From positions 228,444 to 292,443 of the forward strand of contig NZ_KQ948854.1 in the NCBI RefSeq assembly GCF_001514215.1: a DNA stretch of 64,000 nucleotides, written 5' to 3'. The notes under the pieces were generated by a model that saw only the letters and a list, made by a program, of their open reading frames with translations, was not told the origin of the DNA and made no database searches. Position 1 is the stretch's first letter; every line of letters starts with the position of its first letter. Made by a program: the position numbers and the translations under genes. Positions 45,386-54,771 of this stretch are shown here, in pieces. The stretch comes from Streptomyces bungoensis. Its GTDB lineage: Bacteria > Actinomycetota > Actinomycetes > Streptomycetales > Streptomycetaceae.

Positions 45386-46579
45386 GTGGACCTGCTCGAC
45401 CTGGTGCTTGTGCTGGTGGTGGTCGCCTACGCGGCGTCCGGATACCGGCGTGGGCTGGTCGCCGGATGCGTGTCTCTGGCGGGATTCGTGGGCGGCGCGG
45501 TCGTCGGCGTGTGGGCGCTGCCGTGGGTCACCGGTCTGGTGGCCCGCGGATCGGCGCAGGCGACCGTCCTGGCGGTGCTGACGGTGCTGGTGCCGGGCAT
45601 GCTGGGGCACGAGCTGGCGGGCCGGCTGGCGCTGCGGCTGCGCCGGCAGCTGGACCGGGAGGGCCGGGGCCCGCTGCGGGTGGCGGACGGGATAGGGGGT
45701 GCGGCAGCCAACTCCGTCGCCGTGCTGATCGTGGCGTGGGTCGCGGCGAGCGTGCTGGGCGCGTCCTCGTCGCAGACCCTGACGACGGCGATCCGGAACT
45801 CGGCGCTGCTGGGCGCGGTGCAGGAGACGATGCCGGACACCACGCCCGTGTGGTTCTCCCGGGCCACGTCGGCGCTGACCGAGGCGGGCTTCCCGCAGGT
45901 CTTCAACCCGTTCGAGAACGAGTCGACCGCCCGGGTGGCCAGGCCCTCCGGCGACAGCGTGACGCAGGCGGCGACGAGCGCGGCCAAGCTCAGCACGGTG
46001 AAGATCGAGGGCGCCGCCGGCACCGAGGGCCGCGAGGGCAGCGGCTTCGTGTTCTCGGCCCACCACGTGATGACGAACGCGCACGTGGTGGCCGGCATCG
46101 CCCACCCGAGCGTGCAGGTGGGCGGCGTCGGGCAGTCGTACGCGGCCCGGGTGGTGCTCTTCGACCCCGACCGGGACGTGGCGGTGCTGTACGTGCCGGG
46201 GCTGCGCGCGCCCGTGCTGCGGTTCGACACGGGCGCGGCGCGCGGGGACGCGGCGGTGGTCGCGGGCTACCCGCAGGACGGCGGCCTGGACCTGCAGGCG
46301 GCGACGGTGGCGAACCGGGTGCAGGCGAGGGGCCAGAACATCTACGGCAACCGCACGGTCACCCGGGACATCTACTCGATCCGCTCGACGGTCCGCCCCG
46401 GCAACTCCGGCGGCCCGCTGCTGACCACCGACGGCCGCGTGTTCGGCGTGGTCTTCGCCCGCTCCACCTCCGACGCGGAGACGGGGTACGTGCTGACGGC
46501 GCAGGAGGTCACGGGCGACGCCGGGCGCGCGGCGACGGCCACGGTGCCGGTGGACACGGGGCGGCTGGTGACCTCGTAG
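45386..46579 (+). CDS. MarP-like membrane serine protease (CvpA N-terminus)
   Basis: 397 aa. Four membrane helices in a CvpA-like N-terminal domain (about 1-125), then a trypsin-like domain on the outer side with the triad His in VMTNAHVVAG, Asp in DPDRDVAVLYV and Ser in RPGNSGGPLLT. It matches the MarP family needed for acid and oxidative stress resistance in mycobacteria. AAAGG lies upstream of the GTG, and TATAAG about 30 nt before it is a possible -10. Confidence 0.93.
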   Translation: MDLLDLVLVLVVVAYAASGYRRGLVAGCVSLAGFVGGAVVGVWALPWVTGLVARGSAQATVLAVLTVLVPGMLGHELAGRLALRLRRQLDREGRGPLRVADGIGGAAANSVAVLIVAWVAASVLGASSSQTLTTAIRNSALLGAVQETMPDTTPVWFSRATSALTEAGFPQVFNPFENESTARVARPSGDSVTQAATSAAKLSTVKIEGAAGTEGREGSGFVFSAHHVMTNAHVVAGIAHPSVQVGGVGQSYAARVVLFDPDRDVAVLYVPGLRAPVLRFDTGAARGDAAVVAGYPQDGGLDLQAATVANRVQARGQNIYGNRTVTRDIYSIRSTVRPGNSGGPLLTTDGRVFGVVFARSTSDAETGYVLTAQEVTGDAGRAATATVPVDTGRLVTS

Positions 46580-46600
46580 CCCGTCCGGGCCCCGGACGGG
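46580..46600. terminator. 10-bp perfect palindrome between convergent genes
   Basis: CCCGTCCGGG (46580-46589) and CCCGGACGGG (46591-46600) flank a single C, starting one base after the protease stop codon and 10 nt before the end of the GNAT gene. Confidence 0.7.
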
Positions 46601-46609
46601 CCCGGACGC

Positions 46610-47098
46610 TCAGAGGGAGCGCCCCATGAGCACGTCGTCGACGTACCTGCCGTCGAGCAGGAACTCCTCCGGGAGCACGCCCTCGACCTCGAACCCCTCG
46701 GACGCGTAGAGGGCGCGGGCGGGGGCGTTGTGCCCGAGCACGCGCAGGGTGATGCGGCGCGCCCCGCTCCGGCGGGCGTGCTCCACGGCGGCCCGGACGA
46801 GCAGGCGGCCCAGGCCCCGGCCGCGGGCGGCGTCGGAGACGACCAGGCCCTGGATCTGCCGGACGTGGGCGTTGCAGGCCAGCGTTGTCGGCAGGACCAG
46901 GCGGAGGTAGCCGGCCAGGCGCCCGTCGAGTTCGGCGACGAGGTAGTCCCCCGGCTGGTGGCGCTCGTCGAAGAAGGGCGGGTACGGCGGCCGCGGTGCG
47001 GGCTGGACCGAGTGCAGGACGGACCAGGCGGACCGGTCCAGGAGGGCCAGCTCCTCCTCGTCGGCGGGTACGGCCGTGCGTATGTGCGGTTCCGGCAT
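46610..47098 (-). CDS. GNAT-family N-acetyltransferase
   Basis: 162 aa, MPEPHIRTAVPADEEELALL. The acetyl-CoA site is RGRGLGRLLVRAAVEHAR near residue 95-112, followed by LRVLGHNAPARALYASEGF. RimI/phosphinothricin-like style; substrate not determinable. The ATG follows TAGGGT by 7 nt with no ribosome binding site (leaderless pattern). Divergent from the epimerase gene. Confidence 0.92.
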   Translation of the reverse strand: MPEPHIRTAVPADEEELALLDRSAWSVLHSVQPAPRPPYPPFFDERHQPGDYLVAELDGRLAGYLRLVLPTTLACNAHVRQIQGLVVSDAARGRGLGRLLVRAAVEHARRSGARRITLRVLGHNAPARALYASEGFEVEGVLPEEFLLDGRYVDDVLMGRSL

Positions 47099-47225
47099 GA
47101 CGGCCACCCTAGAGGCCGGCCCGGCCGGTCCCGCGCCCCCTCCCCTCCCCCGCGCCCGGCCCCCTTCGCGCGGACGGCGGGATGTGCCGGGCAGGCTCGG
47201 GCCTTCTCGGGGAAGGATGAAGCGC

Positions 47226-48122
47226 ATGGAACGATCGCGAATCGCGGTGACCGGTGCGTCCGGTCTCATCGGCAGCGCCCTGGTGCGGTCCCTGACCGCC
47301 GACGGGCACGAGGTGGTGCGCCTGGTCCGCCGTGCGCCCCGGGACGCCACGGAGGTCCGCTGGGACCCGGAGCGGCAGCAGGTGGACGCGGCCGGGCTGG
47401 CCGGCTGCGACGCGGTGGTGAACCTCGCGGGCGCGGGCATCGGGGACCGGCGCTGGACGCCGGAGTACAAGCGGCTGCTGCGGGACAGCCGGGTGCTGGG
47501 CACCTCGGCGCTGGCGGAGGCGGTGGCCGCCCTGGACACGCCGCCGCGGGTGTTCCTGAACGGCAGCGCGATCGGCATCTACGGCGACACCGGCGACCGG
47601 GCCGTGGACGAGGACGCCCCGCCCGGGGACGGCTTCCTGCCCGGGCTGTGCGTGGAGTGGGAGGAGTCCGCGGCCCCCGTCGAGGAGGCGGGCGTGCGGA
47701 CGGTGTTCCTGCGCACGGGGCTGGTCGTCGCCCAGGGCGGCGGCGCGTGGGGACGGCTGTTCCCGCTCTTCAAGGCGGGGCTCGGGGGACGCCTGGGCGA
47801 CGGGCGGCAGTACTGGTCGTACATCGCGCTGCACGACGAGGTCGCCGCGATCCGGCACCTGATCGACGACGACACCCTGTCCGGGCCGTTCAACCTGACC
47901 GCGCCGCACCCGGTGACGAACCGCGAGGTCACGGAGGCGATGGGGCGGGTGCTGCACCGGCCGGCGCTGCTCCCCGTGCCGGCGCCGGTGCTGCGGGCGG
48001 CGCTCGGCGAGCTGTCCGGGGACGTGCTGGGCAGCCAGCGGGTGGTACCGAGGCGGCTGCTGGAGTCCGGCTTCACGTTCGCGTTCCCGGGCATCGAGGA
48101 CGCGATCCGCGCCGCGGTCTGA
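47226..48122 (+). CDS. TIGR01777 family NAD-dependent epimerase/dehydratase
   Basis: 298 aa, MERSRIAVTGASGLIGSALV, a Rossmann GxxGxxG at the N-terminus. NGSAIGIYGDTGDRAVDED and the C-terminal DUF1731 region (LRAALGELSGDVLGSQRVVP) are family hallmarks (YfcH/SulA-like). Substrate unknown. ATG 47226 is chosen because GGAAGG at 47211-47216 is 9 nt away; ATG 47217 would abut it. Confidence 0.93.
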   Translation: MERSRIAVTGASGLIGSALVRSLTADGHEVVRLVRRAPRDATEVRWDPERQQVDAAGLAGCDAVVNLAGAGIGDRRWTPEYKRLLRDSRVLGTSALAEAVAALDTPPRVFLNGSAIGIYGDTGDRAVDEDAPPGDGFLPGLCVEWEESAAPVEEAGVRTVFLRTGLVVAQGGGAWGRLFPLFKAGLGGRLGDGRQYWSYIALHDEVAAIRHLIDDDTLSGPFNLTAPHPVTNREVTEAMGRVLHRPALLPVPAPVLRAALGELSGDVLGSQRVVPRRLLESGFTFAFPGIEDAIRAAV

Positions 48123-48135
48123 GCGGGGCCGGCCC

Positions 48136-48333
48136 GGCGAGTCGGGCGGGTCCGGCGAGCCGGGCGGGTCCGGCGAGCCGAGTGGGTTCAGTGAGCCCAG
48201 TGGGTCCGCTGCACCGAGTGGGTCCGAAGAGTCCGCCGGGTCCGAAGAGTCCGCCGGGTTCGACGGGTCCGCCGGGTTCGACGGGTCCGGCGGGTTCGAC
48301 GGGTCCGGCGGATCGGTGAGTCCGGCGGATCGG
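48136..48333. repeat. 18-bp tandem repeat (minisatellite), about ten units
   Basis: Units such as GGCGAGCCGGGCGGGTCC, GAAGAGTCCGCCGGGTCC and GACGGGTCCGGCGGGTTC follow one another without gaps from just after the epimerase stop. Internal 9-bp similarity suggests an older unit. It lies in a 430-nt region (48123-48552) with no gene; the rest of the region is leader of the oxidoreductase. Confidence 0.85.
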
Positions 48334-48552
48334 GTGGTACCCGGTCCGCCGTACCGCCGCCGTGCCGGTGTGGCGCGCCTGGGGGACCGGAGAACGCCTG
48401 TGACCGAATGCGACCTCTATGCGACCGTGCTCTGTCGATGCGCGACTGTTCCTGACCGATCACGGCCCTAACCTCGAGCCGAACTCGGGTATCCCCGGAG
48501 CCTGTTGGGGGCATGACGTCTCCACCGGCCGCGCAACCACAGGAGGGCCCTC

Positions 48553-49917
48553 GTGCTTGAGCCCGCGTACCAGGTGGACGTCGTCATCGTGGGAGCCGGG
48601 ATCGCCGGACTCTCGGCGGCTCATCGGCTCACCAGCGCAGGAATGACCACCGCAGTCCTGGAGGCCGCCCCGTACCCGGGCGGCCGCATGTCGACCGAGA
48701 AGGTCGACGGCTTCCGGCTCGACCGCATCGGACAGCTGCTGTCCACGTCGTATCCCGAACTCCGGCTCGCCCCGGGGCTCGGCTCACTCACCCTGCGCCG
48801 GTTCGCGCCGGGCGTGCTGCTGCACCGCGACGGCCGTATGCACCGGGCCGGCGCGCCGGCGGCCGGAGGGAGCGCAAGGGGCGCACTGCATGTGGTGCGC
48901 GCCCTCGCGAGCGCTCCCAGGAGCCCGGCGTCGTCGCCCGGCCGGGCCGGTGCGCCGGTGGGCGGCGCGGTCGACCAGGCCCGGCTCGGCACCGCGCTGG
49001 GCCGGATCGCCGCCACGCCGGTCGAGCGCCTGCTGTCCAGGCCCGAGCTGCCCGCCGCCCGGGCCCTCGCGGCCCGCGGGGTGCCGGCCCGGACGATCGA
49101 CGGCTTCCTGCGCCCGCTGCTGGCCGCGTTGCTGTGCGACCCGGAGCTGTCCACGTCCAGCCGGTGCGCCGACCTGGCGCTGCACTCCTTCGCGAGCGGG
49201 CGGCTGTGCGTGCCGGAGGGGGGCGCGGAGGTGCTGCCGGAGCTGCTGGCCGGCGCGCTGCCGGCCGGCACCGTGCGCACCGGGGTGCGGGCCACCTCCG
49301 TGTCCACGACCTCGGTGACCACGGCGGAGCACGGGGTGATCCGCTGCCGTGCGGTGCTGGTGGCGACCGACGCGCGGGCGGCGGCCGAGCTGCTGCCGGG
49401 GCTCAGGGTGCCGGACTTCCATCCGGTGACCGTCGTCCACCACACGACGGACGAGCCGGCGGCGGCCTTCGCGACGGGCACGTCGCTGCTGCTGGACGCG
49501 GACCGCGGGGGCCCGGTCGCGCACACCGCGGTGGTCAGCAACGTCGATCCGAGCCGGGCGCCGGCCGGGCGGCTGCTGATCTCCTCGACGGTGCTGGGCA
49601 CCCCGCCCGACGGCGTCGACACCGCCGTACGGATCCATCTCGCCCGGCTCTACGGGACCTCGACGCGCCGCTGGGAGACCCTCGCGGTGCACCACACGCC
49701 CGAGGCCGTCCCGGTCATGCGCGCCCCGCACGACCTGCGCCGCCCGGTGCGCATCCTGGCCGGTCTGTACGTCTGCGGCGACCACCGCGACACCAGTACC
49801 GTCCAGGGCGCCCTGCACTCGGCCCACCGGGCCGCGTCGGCCATCCTGACCGACCTGGGCGCGGCCGGTTCCCTGCACCGGGCCGATCCGGCGCCGAACC
49901 TGCCGAAGGCCGCGTGA
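48553..49917 (+). CDS. FAD-dependent amine-oxidase-type oxidoreductase
   Basis: 454 aa, GTG with AGGAGGG upstream. FAD-binding N-terminus VVIVGAGIAGLSAAHRLTSA then EAAPYPGGRMST; C-terminal FAD motif LYVCGDHRDTSTVQGALHS. The family includes protoporphyrinogen-oxidase and phytoene-desaturase-like enzymes; the substrate is not clear. The middle has a Ser/Ala/Gly-rich stretch (about 95-135). It is convergent with the regulator gene at 49970. Confidence 0.9.
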   Translation: MLEPAYQVDVVIVGAGIAGLSAAHRLTSAGMTTAVLEAAPYPGGRMSTEKVDGFRLDRIGQLLSTSYPELRLAPGLGSLTLRRFAPGVLLHRDGRMHRAGAPAAGGSARGALHVVRALASAPRSPASSPGRAGAPVGGAVDQARLGTALGRIAATPVERLLSRPELPAARALAARGVPARTIDGFLRPLLAALLCDPELSTSSRCADLALHSFASGRLCVPEGGAEVLPELLAGALPAGTVRTGVRATSVSTTSVTTAEHGVIRCRAVLVATDARAAAELLPGLRVPDFHPVTVVHHTTDEPAAAFATGTSLLLDADRGGPVAHTAVVSNVDPSRAPAGRLLISSTVLGTPPDGVDTAVRIHLARLYGTSTRRWETLAVHHTPEAVPVMRAPHDLRRPVRILAGLYVCGDHRDTSTVQGALHSAHRAASAILTDLGAAGSLHRADPAPNLPKAA

Positions 49918-49918
49918 C

Positions 49919-49953
49919 GGGGCCGGGCGGTCGCGGTCGGACCGCCCGGCCCC
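49919..49953. terminator. 14-bp perfect hairpin between convergent genes
   Basis: GGGGCCGGGCGGTC (49919-49932) pairs with GACCGCCCGGCCCC (49940-49953) across a 7-nt loop, directly after the oxidoreductase stop and just before the end of the regulator gene. Confidence 0.85.
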
Positions 49954-49969
49954 GGCCCCGGCCCCTCCC

Positions 49970-51439
49970 TCAGCTCAGCGCGGCGACCTTCTCGCGGTAG
50001 CCCCGCACCGGTGCCGCGTCCTTGTACGGCTCCAGGCGCCGCTCGAAGTCCCTGACGTACTCGACCGCGCGGACGGACCGCATCTCGGCGGCCTGGCCGG
50101 CGGCCTCCGCGGCCAGCAGGCAGGCCTGGTCGAGTTCGCCGAGGCCGAGCCGGGCGGTGGCGAGGACGACCCGGCAGAAGAGGCGGCTGCGGGCGTGGGC
50201 GGGGGCGCGCAGCTGCAGGGAGCGCTCGGCGTGCTGCGCGGCCGCGCGGAACTGCTGGAGGTCGCGGTGGCAGTGCCCGAACTCGTCGGCGAGCTGGGCC
50301 TCGTCGAAGAACCGCGCCCAGTGCGGCACCTCGTCGCCGGGCCGGGCCGCCTCCAGGGCGCGCTCGGCCCGCACCAGCGCGCCCGTGCACGCCCGCACCT
50401 CGCCGAGCACCCCGTGCGCGCGGGCCTCGGCGGCGTGCAGCAGCGCCTGCACCACCGGCGGTGCCCCGCTGCCCACCCCCTGCTGGGCGACGCGGGCCAG
50501 CTGCACCGCCTCCCGGCCGTGCCCGAGGTAGACGGCCTGGCGGCTCATGGTGACCAGCACGAACGAGCCGTAGGCCCGGTCCGCGGCCGCCTGGGCCAGG
50601 CGCAGCGCCTGCACGAAGTAGCGCTGGGCGAGCCCGTGCGCGGCGATGTCGTACGACGTCCAGCCCGCGAGCCGGGTGAGGTCGGCCGCCGCGGCGAACA
50701 GGCGGCGGCCGGTCTGCTCGTCGTAGGTGCCGCGCAGCAGCGGCTCGCACTCGTGCTCCAGGTAGCGCACCAGGGCCTGGCGCGCGTGGCCGCCGCCGTA
50801 CTGGTCGTCCAGGGTGCGGAACAGCTCGCCGACCGAGCGCAGGGCGGCGATGTCGCCGCCGGTGACCCGGTGCCCGGGGGCGCGGTCGGCGGGCCCGCGG
50901 GGGCGTGACGGCGGCGCGGGGACGGCCTCCAGCCGCTCCCTCGGGGCGGCGGCCCGGGCCTGCGCGGGCACCCTCGGCGGGCGCTCGCGGGCCACCCGGT
51001 CGTCGGCCTTGCCGATCAGCCAGTCCCGGCTGGGCACGACGAGCCCCGCCGGGGTGAAGGCGATCTTGCGCAGCTCGGCGTGGCTGCCGGAGTCCTTGCG
51101 CCACAGCCCGCTGACGATGTCGACGGCCTCCTCGGGGGTGGCGGCGAACTCCAGTCCGGCGTACACCGGCGCACAGGCCTCCAGGCCGAGGTCCTGCGCG
51201 GTCAGCCGGCGCCCGAGCCGGCGCGTGAACACCTCGGCGATCAGGGCGGGCGTGGTGCCCCGGGGCTGCTGCCCGCGCAGCCAGCGGGTGACCGACGTCT
51301 TGTCGTATCTGAGGTCCAGCCCGTGTTCCAGGCCGAGCTGGTCGACGCGACGGGCCAGACCCGCGTTGGAGAACCCCGCTTCTGCGATGAGCGCGGCGAG
51401 TTGGCGGTTGGGGGTGCGCTGCGCGGGTCGGTCCGTCAT
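49970..51439 (-). CDS. HTH-TPR regulatory protein (NsdA/NsdB-like)
   Basis: 489 aa. The N-terminus has an HTH-like region (NRQLAALIAEAGFSNAGLAR, then DKTSVTRWLRGQQP); the C-terminal half (about 200-480) consists of TPR-like helical repeats such as LFRTLDDQYGGGHARQALVRY and AYGSFVLVTMSRQAVYLGHG. In Streptomyces such proteins (NsdA, NsdB) act as negative regulators of sporulation and antibiotics. It is divergent from lipB. Which regulon it controls is unknown. Confidence 0.85.
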   Translation of the reverse strand: MTDRPAQRTPNRQLAALIAEAGFSNAGLARRVDQLGLEHGLDLRYDKTSVTRWLRGQQPRGTTPALIAEVFTRRLGRRLTAQDLGLEACAPVYAGLEFAATPEEAVDIVSGLWRKDSGSHAELRKIAFTPAGLVVPSRDWLIGKADDRVARERPPRVPAQARAAAPRERLEAVPAPPSRPRGPADRAPGHRVTGGDIAALRSVGELFRTLDDQYGGGHARQALVRYLEHECEPLLRGTYDEQTGRRLFAAAADLTRLAGWTSYDIAAHGLAQRYFVQALRLAQAAADRAYGSFVLVTMSRQAVYLGHGREAVQLARVAQQGVGSGAPPVVQALLHAAEARAHGVLGEVRACTGALVRAERALEAARPGDEVPHWARFFDEAQLADEFGHCHRDLQQFRAAAQHAERSLQLRAPAHARSRLFCRVVLATARLGLGELDQACLLAAEAAGQAAEMRSVRAVEYVRDFERRLEPYKDAAPVRGYREKVAALS

Positions 51440-51679
51440 CTGCGGTACGTTCTCCTGCCTTACGGGCTTGCGAAGTGCCGGTACTGCCTGTGAGCTGCCC
51501 TTTTGGCCTCACGAACGGCGCGAATGTAGCGGAGAGTGAGCAGCTGGTCGCTCCTATCCCCGTACATTCATCCGATCGTGTGAGGATTGCCCGCAGGGCT
51601 GACGTGGTCCGGTCGGACGTACAGTGGCGTGGGCGCGTTTCAGGCCTGACACACCGGTTCGCTGAGGGAGGCGCTTGCC

Positions 51680-52477
51680 GTGAGTGAGTTGCGGTTCGTC
51701 CGCATGGGATTCGGCGCGGATGCCGTCGACTACCAGGAGGCGTGGGACGAGCAGCGCCGCGTGCACGCGGCCCGGTTCGCCGACGAGATCCCCGACACCG
51801 TGCTGCTCCTGGAGCACCCGCCGGTGTACACGGCGGGCCGGCGCACCGAGGACAGCGAGCGCCCGCTGGACGGCACCCCGGTCATCGACGTCGACCGCGG
51901 CGGGAAGATCACCTGGCACGGCCCCGGCCAGCTGGTGGGCTACCCGATCCAGAAGCTCCCGCGCCCGGTGGACGTGGTCGCGCACGTACGGCGCCTGGAG
52001 GAGGCCCTGATCCGCACCTGCGCGGAGTTCGGCCTGGAGACGACCCGGGTCGAGGGCCGCAGCGGCGTGTGGGTGCTCGGCGACCCGGTCGAGCAGCGAC
52101 CGTCGCTCGGCGGGCTCTCCCTGGACTTCGACCCGCGGCTGCACGACGAGGAGTTCGACCCCCGCCTCAACGGCCCCGAGTACGCCCCCTCCAACGCCGG
52201 CCAGCGCCGCGAGGACCGCAAGATCGCCGCGATCGGCATCCGCGTCGCCAAGGGCGTCACCATGCACGGCTTCGCGCTCAACGTGAACCCGGACAACAAG
52301 TGGTTCGACCGGATCATCCCGTGCGGGATCCGGGACGCGGGGGTCGCCTCCCTCGCGGCCGAACTGGGCCGGGACGTCACCATCGAGGAGGTCCTGCCGG
52401 TCGCCGAGAGGCACCTGAAGGACGTCCTGGCGAACGCGGACCTGAAGCCGCGGGTGATCGAGCGGGCGAGCGCCTGA
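51680..52477 (+). CDS. lipB: Octanoyl-[acyl-carrier protein] transferase
   Basis: 265 aa. It moves octanoate from ACP to lipoyl domains. Motifs: GRRTED near residue 53, [17 protein letters not shown], the catalytic Lys in [10 protein letters not shown] and the catalytic Cys in [12 protein letters not shown]. The GTG at 51680 has GAGGGAGG upstream. lipA follows after 119 nt. A short insertion ([18 protein letters not shown]) precedes the lysine motif. Confidence 0.97.
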   Translation: MSELRFVRMGFGADAVDYQEAWDEQRRVHAARFADEIPDTVLLLEHPPVYTAGRRTEDSERPLDGTPVIDVDRGGKITWHGPGQLVGYPIQKLPRPVDVVAHVRRLEEALIRTCAEFGLETTRVEGRSGVWVLGDPVEQRPSLGGLSLDFDPRLHDEEFDPRLNGPEYAPSNAGQRREDRKIAAIGIRVAKGVTMHGFALNVNPDNKWFDRIIPCGIRDAGVASLAAELGRDVTIEEVLPVAERHLKDVLANADLKPRVIERASA

Positions 52478-52596
52478 CCCGCCCGCCCCTCGGGGAATGT
52501 GCCCTGTGACCACGAGGTTGATCTCCCCGGCAGGGCGCAGTCAGCACGGGCGTACCCTGGTGTACGCCGAAGAATCGAAGTCACAGGGAGCCGGTC

Positions 52597-53562
52597 GTGT
52601 CCGCAGTCTCACCCGACGGACGCAAGATGCTGCGCCTGGAGGTCCGCAACAGCCAGACCCCCATCGAGCGCAAGCCCGAGTGGATCAAGACCCGGGCGAA
52701 AATGGGCCCCGAGTACACGAAGATGCAGAGCCTCGTGAAGAGCGAGGGCCTGCACACGGTCTGCCAGGAAGCCGGCTGCCCGAACATCTACGAGTGCTGG
52801 GAGGACCGCGAGGCGACCTTCCTCATCGGCGGCGACCAGTGCACCCGGCGCTGCGACTTCTGCCAGATCGACACCGGCAAGCCCGAGGCGCTCGACCGCG
52901 ACGAGCCCCGCCGCGTCGGCGAGTCCGTGGTCACCATGGACCTCAACTACGCCACCATCACCGGTGTCGCCCGCGACGACCTCGAGGACGGCGGCGCCTG
53001 GCTGTACGCCGAGACCGTGCGCCAGATCCACGCCCAGACGGCCGGCCGCGAGGGCGGCCGGACGAAGGTGGAGCTGCTGGCCCCCGACTTCAACGCGGTG
53101 CCCGAGCAGCTCGCCGAGGTCTTCTCCGCCCGCCCCGAGGTCTTCGCGCACAACGTCGAGACGGTCCCCCGGATCTTCAAGCGGATCCGCCCCGGCTTCC
53201 GCTACGAGCGCTCCCTGAAGGTCATCACCGAGGCCCGCGACTTCGGCCTGGTCACCAAGTCGAACCTGATCCTCGGCATGGGCGAGACCCGCGACGAGGT
53301 GAGCGAGGCGCTGAGGCAGCTGCACGACGCGGGCTGCGAGCTGGTCACCATCACCCAGTACCTGCGCCCCTCGGTGCGCCACCACCCCGTGGAGCGCTGG
53401 GTGAAGCCGCAGGAGTTCGTGGAGCTGAAGGAGGAGGCCGAGCAGATCGGCTTCTCCGGTGTGATGTCGGGCCCGCTGGTGCGCTCCTCGTACCGGGCCG
53501 GGCGCCTCTACCAGATGGCCGTGGAGAAGCGCGGCTCCTACGTGGCCGCCCAGGCCGTGTGA
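52597..53562 (+). CDS. lipA: Lipoyl synthase
   Basis: 321 aa radical SAM enzyme that inserts two sulfurs into octanoyl chains. Radical SAM cluster CTRRCDFC (C-x3-C-x2-C) and auxiliary cluster [12 protein letters not shown] (C-x4-C-x5-C) are complete; the C-terminal RSSYRAG supplies the serine ligand. The GTG at 52597 has AGGGAG upstream. With lipB it supplies the lipoyl groups of SucB and possibly of a glycine cleavage H protein elsewhere. Confidence 0.98.
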   Translation: MSAVSPDGRKMLRLEVRNSQTPIERKPEWIKTRAKMGPEYTKMQSLVKSEGLHTVCQEAGCPNIYECWEDREATFLIGGDQCTRRCDFCQIDTGKPEALDRDEPRRVGESVVTMDLNYATITGVARDDLEDGGAWLYAETVRQIHAQTAGREGGRTKVELLAPDFNAVPEQLAEVFSARPEVFAHNVETVPRIFKRIRPGFRYERSLKVITEARDFGLVTKSNLILGMGETRDEVSEALRQLHDAGCELVTITQYLRPSVRHHPVERWVKPQEFVELKEEAEQIGFSGVMSGPLVRSSYRAGRLYQMAVEKRGSYVAAQAV

Positions 53563-53690
53563 ATTCACGCACAAGCACTTACCGGCCGGTAATGGCCGAG
53601 TCGACGCGGTCCCGCCCGTCCTCGCTGATGAGGACGTGAGCCGGGGCCGCGTCGGCGTGTCCGGACGCCACATCAAGGCTTCATGGGCGT

Positions 53691-53705
53691 TTGACCGGTC
53701 GGTCA
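53691..53705 (+). promoter_or_regulatory. TTGACC -35 box within a short palindrome
   Basis: TGACCG-GT-CGGTCA (53692-53705) overlaps TTGACC (53691-53696) about 80 nt before the small gene at 53777. A -10 box is not clear (TAACAC at 53714-53719 is the best). Confidence 0.4.
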
Positions 53706-53776
53706 CGCCCTGGTAACACCGAACAGTGACTCTGGTATCACACCCCGTGCAACCGATCCGAGGGGGGACCTCGATC

Positions 53777-53974
53777 ATGCAAGCCGCACCCGTGCGCGCC
53801 ACCGCCATCCCGTCCTTCGCCGACGCGCTCCGCGCCGTCGAGTCCGTGCTGATGAGCGGCGGCCAGCGCACCGCCCGCCGCAACGCCTGGAACTCCGTCC
53901 TGGAGGACCGCCGCCGCGCCAAGGACCGCGTCGAGGCGCTGCGCGTCCTCGAGCAGGCCGCCACCCGCCCCTGA
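53777..53974 (+). CDS. Small conserved-type protein, unknown
   Basis: 65 aa, MQAAPVRATAIPSFADALRA to RVLEQAATRP. Basic, helical, no Cys; the middle NAWNSVLEDRRRAKDRVEAL looks like an amphipathic helix. GGGGGGA lies 8 nt before the ATG. It is between lipA and the DUF4191 gene on the same strand. No domain recognised. Confidence 0.8.
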   Translation: MQAAPVRATAIPSFADALRAVESVLMSGGQRTARRNAWNSVLEDRRRAKDRVEALRVLEQAATRP

Positions 53975-54039
53975 GCCCCGGACCCTCCCGCCGGGCACTG
54001 CCGTCGTCGCCGCTCCCGGGGCCACGTAGACTTCGTGGC

Positions 54040-54738
54040 ATGGCGAGGAAGGAAACCGCGGCGGACGCCGCGAACGCAGGGCGACTGAAACAGATCGCCC
54101 TCACGTACAAGATGACCCGCAAGGCCGACACGAAGATCGGTCTTGTACTCGCGGCCGTCGGCATCGGCATCCTCGTTGTCTTCCTCGCGATCGGCTTTGC
54201 GATCGGCCACCCGGTCTATCTGGGCATCCTGGGCCTGTTCCTGGGCCTCCTCGCGACGGCGATCGTGTTCGGCCGCCGGGCCGAGCGGGCCGCCTTCGGC
54301 CAGATGGAGGGCCAGCCGGGAGCCGCAGCGGCCGTGCTGGACAACATCGGCCGGGGCTGGACGACGACGCCGGCGGTGGCGATGAACCGCAGCCAGGACG
54401 TGGTGCACCGGGCGGTCGGCAAGGCCGGCATCGTGCTGGTCGCCGAGGGCAACCCGAACCGGGTGAAGAGCCTGCTGGCCGCCGAGAAGAAGAAGATGAA
54501 CCGCATCGTGGCGGACGTGCCGGTGCACGACGTGATCGTCGGCAACGGCGAGGGCCAGGTCGAGCTGAAGAAGCTGCGCACGACCCTGCTGAAGTTCCCG
54601 CGGGTGCTGACCGGCCCGCAGGTCACCGCGACCAACGACCGGCTGCGCGCCCTGGGCGACCTGATGACCAACATGCCGCTGCCCAAGGGGCCCATGCCGA
54701 AGGGCATGAAGCTGCCGAAGGGTGGCCGGGGCCGCTGA
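54040..54738 (+). CDS. DUF4191 membrane protein
   Basis: 232 aa. Basic N-terminus, two adjacent helices (about 35-55 and 57-78), then a soluble domain (85-225) with AVGKAGIVLVAEGNPNRVK and VIVGNGEGQVELKKL and a Lys/Pro/Met-rich tail. DUF4191 genes usually lie near lipA and glnA in actinobacteria, as here. The ATG follows TAGACT by 7 nt; the box is enclosed by the inverted repeat GCCACG (54021-54026)/CGTGGC (54034-54039). Role unknown. Confidence 0.9.
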   Translation: MARKETAADAANAGRLKQIALTYKMTRKADTKIGLVLAAVGIGILVVFLAIGFAIGHPVYLGILGLFLGLLATAIVFGRRAERAAFGQMEGQPGAAAAVLDNIGRGWTTTPAVAMNRSQDVVHRAVGKAGIVLVAEGNPNRVKSLLAAEKKKMNRIVADVPVHDVIVGNGEGQVELKKLRTTLLKFPRVLTGPQVTATNDRLRALGDLMTNMPLPKGPMPKGMKLPKGGRGR

Positions 54739-54771
54739 CCCCGCCGCGCGTCGCGCACCTCCCGCGCACAT

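Noticed and set aside
46730..48319. A long plus-strand frame across the GNAT and epimerase genes
   Set aside because: It crosses oppositely oriented genes and ends in the tandem repeat; the GNAT and epimerase frames have clear motifs.
48188..48514. Arg-Thr repeat protein on the minus strand
   Set aside because: It is only the translation of the 18-bp tandem repeat; the repeat is open in several frames.
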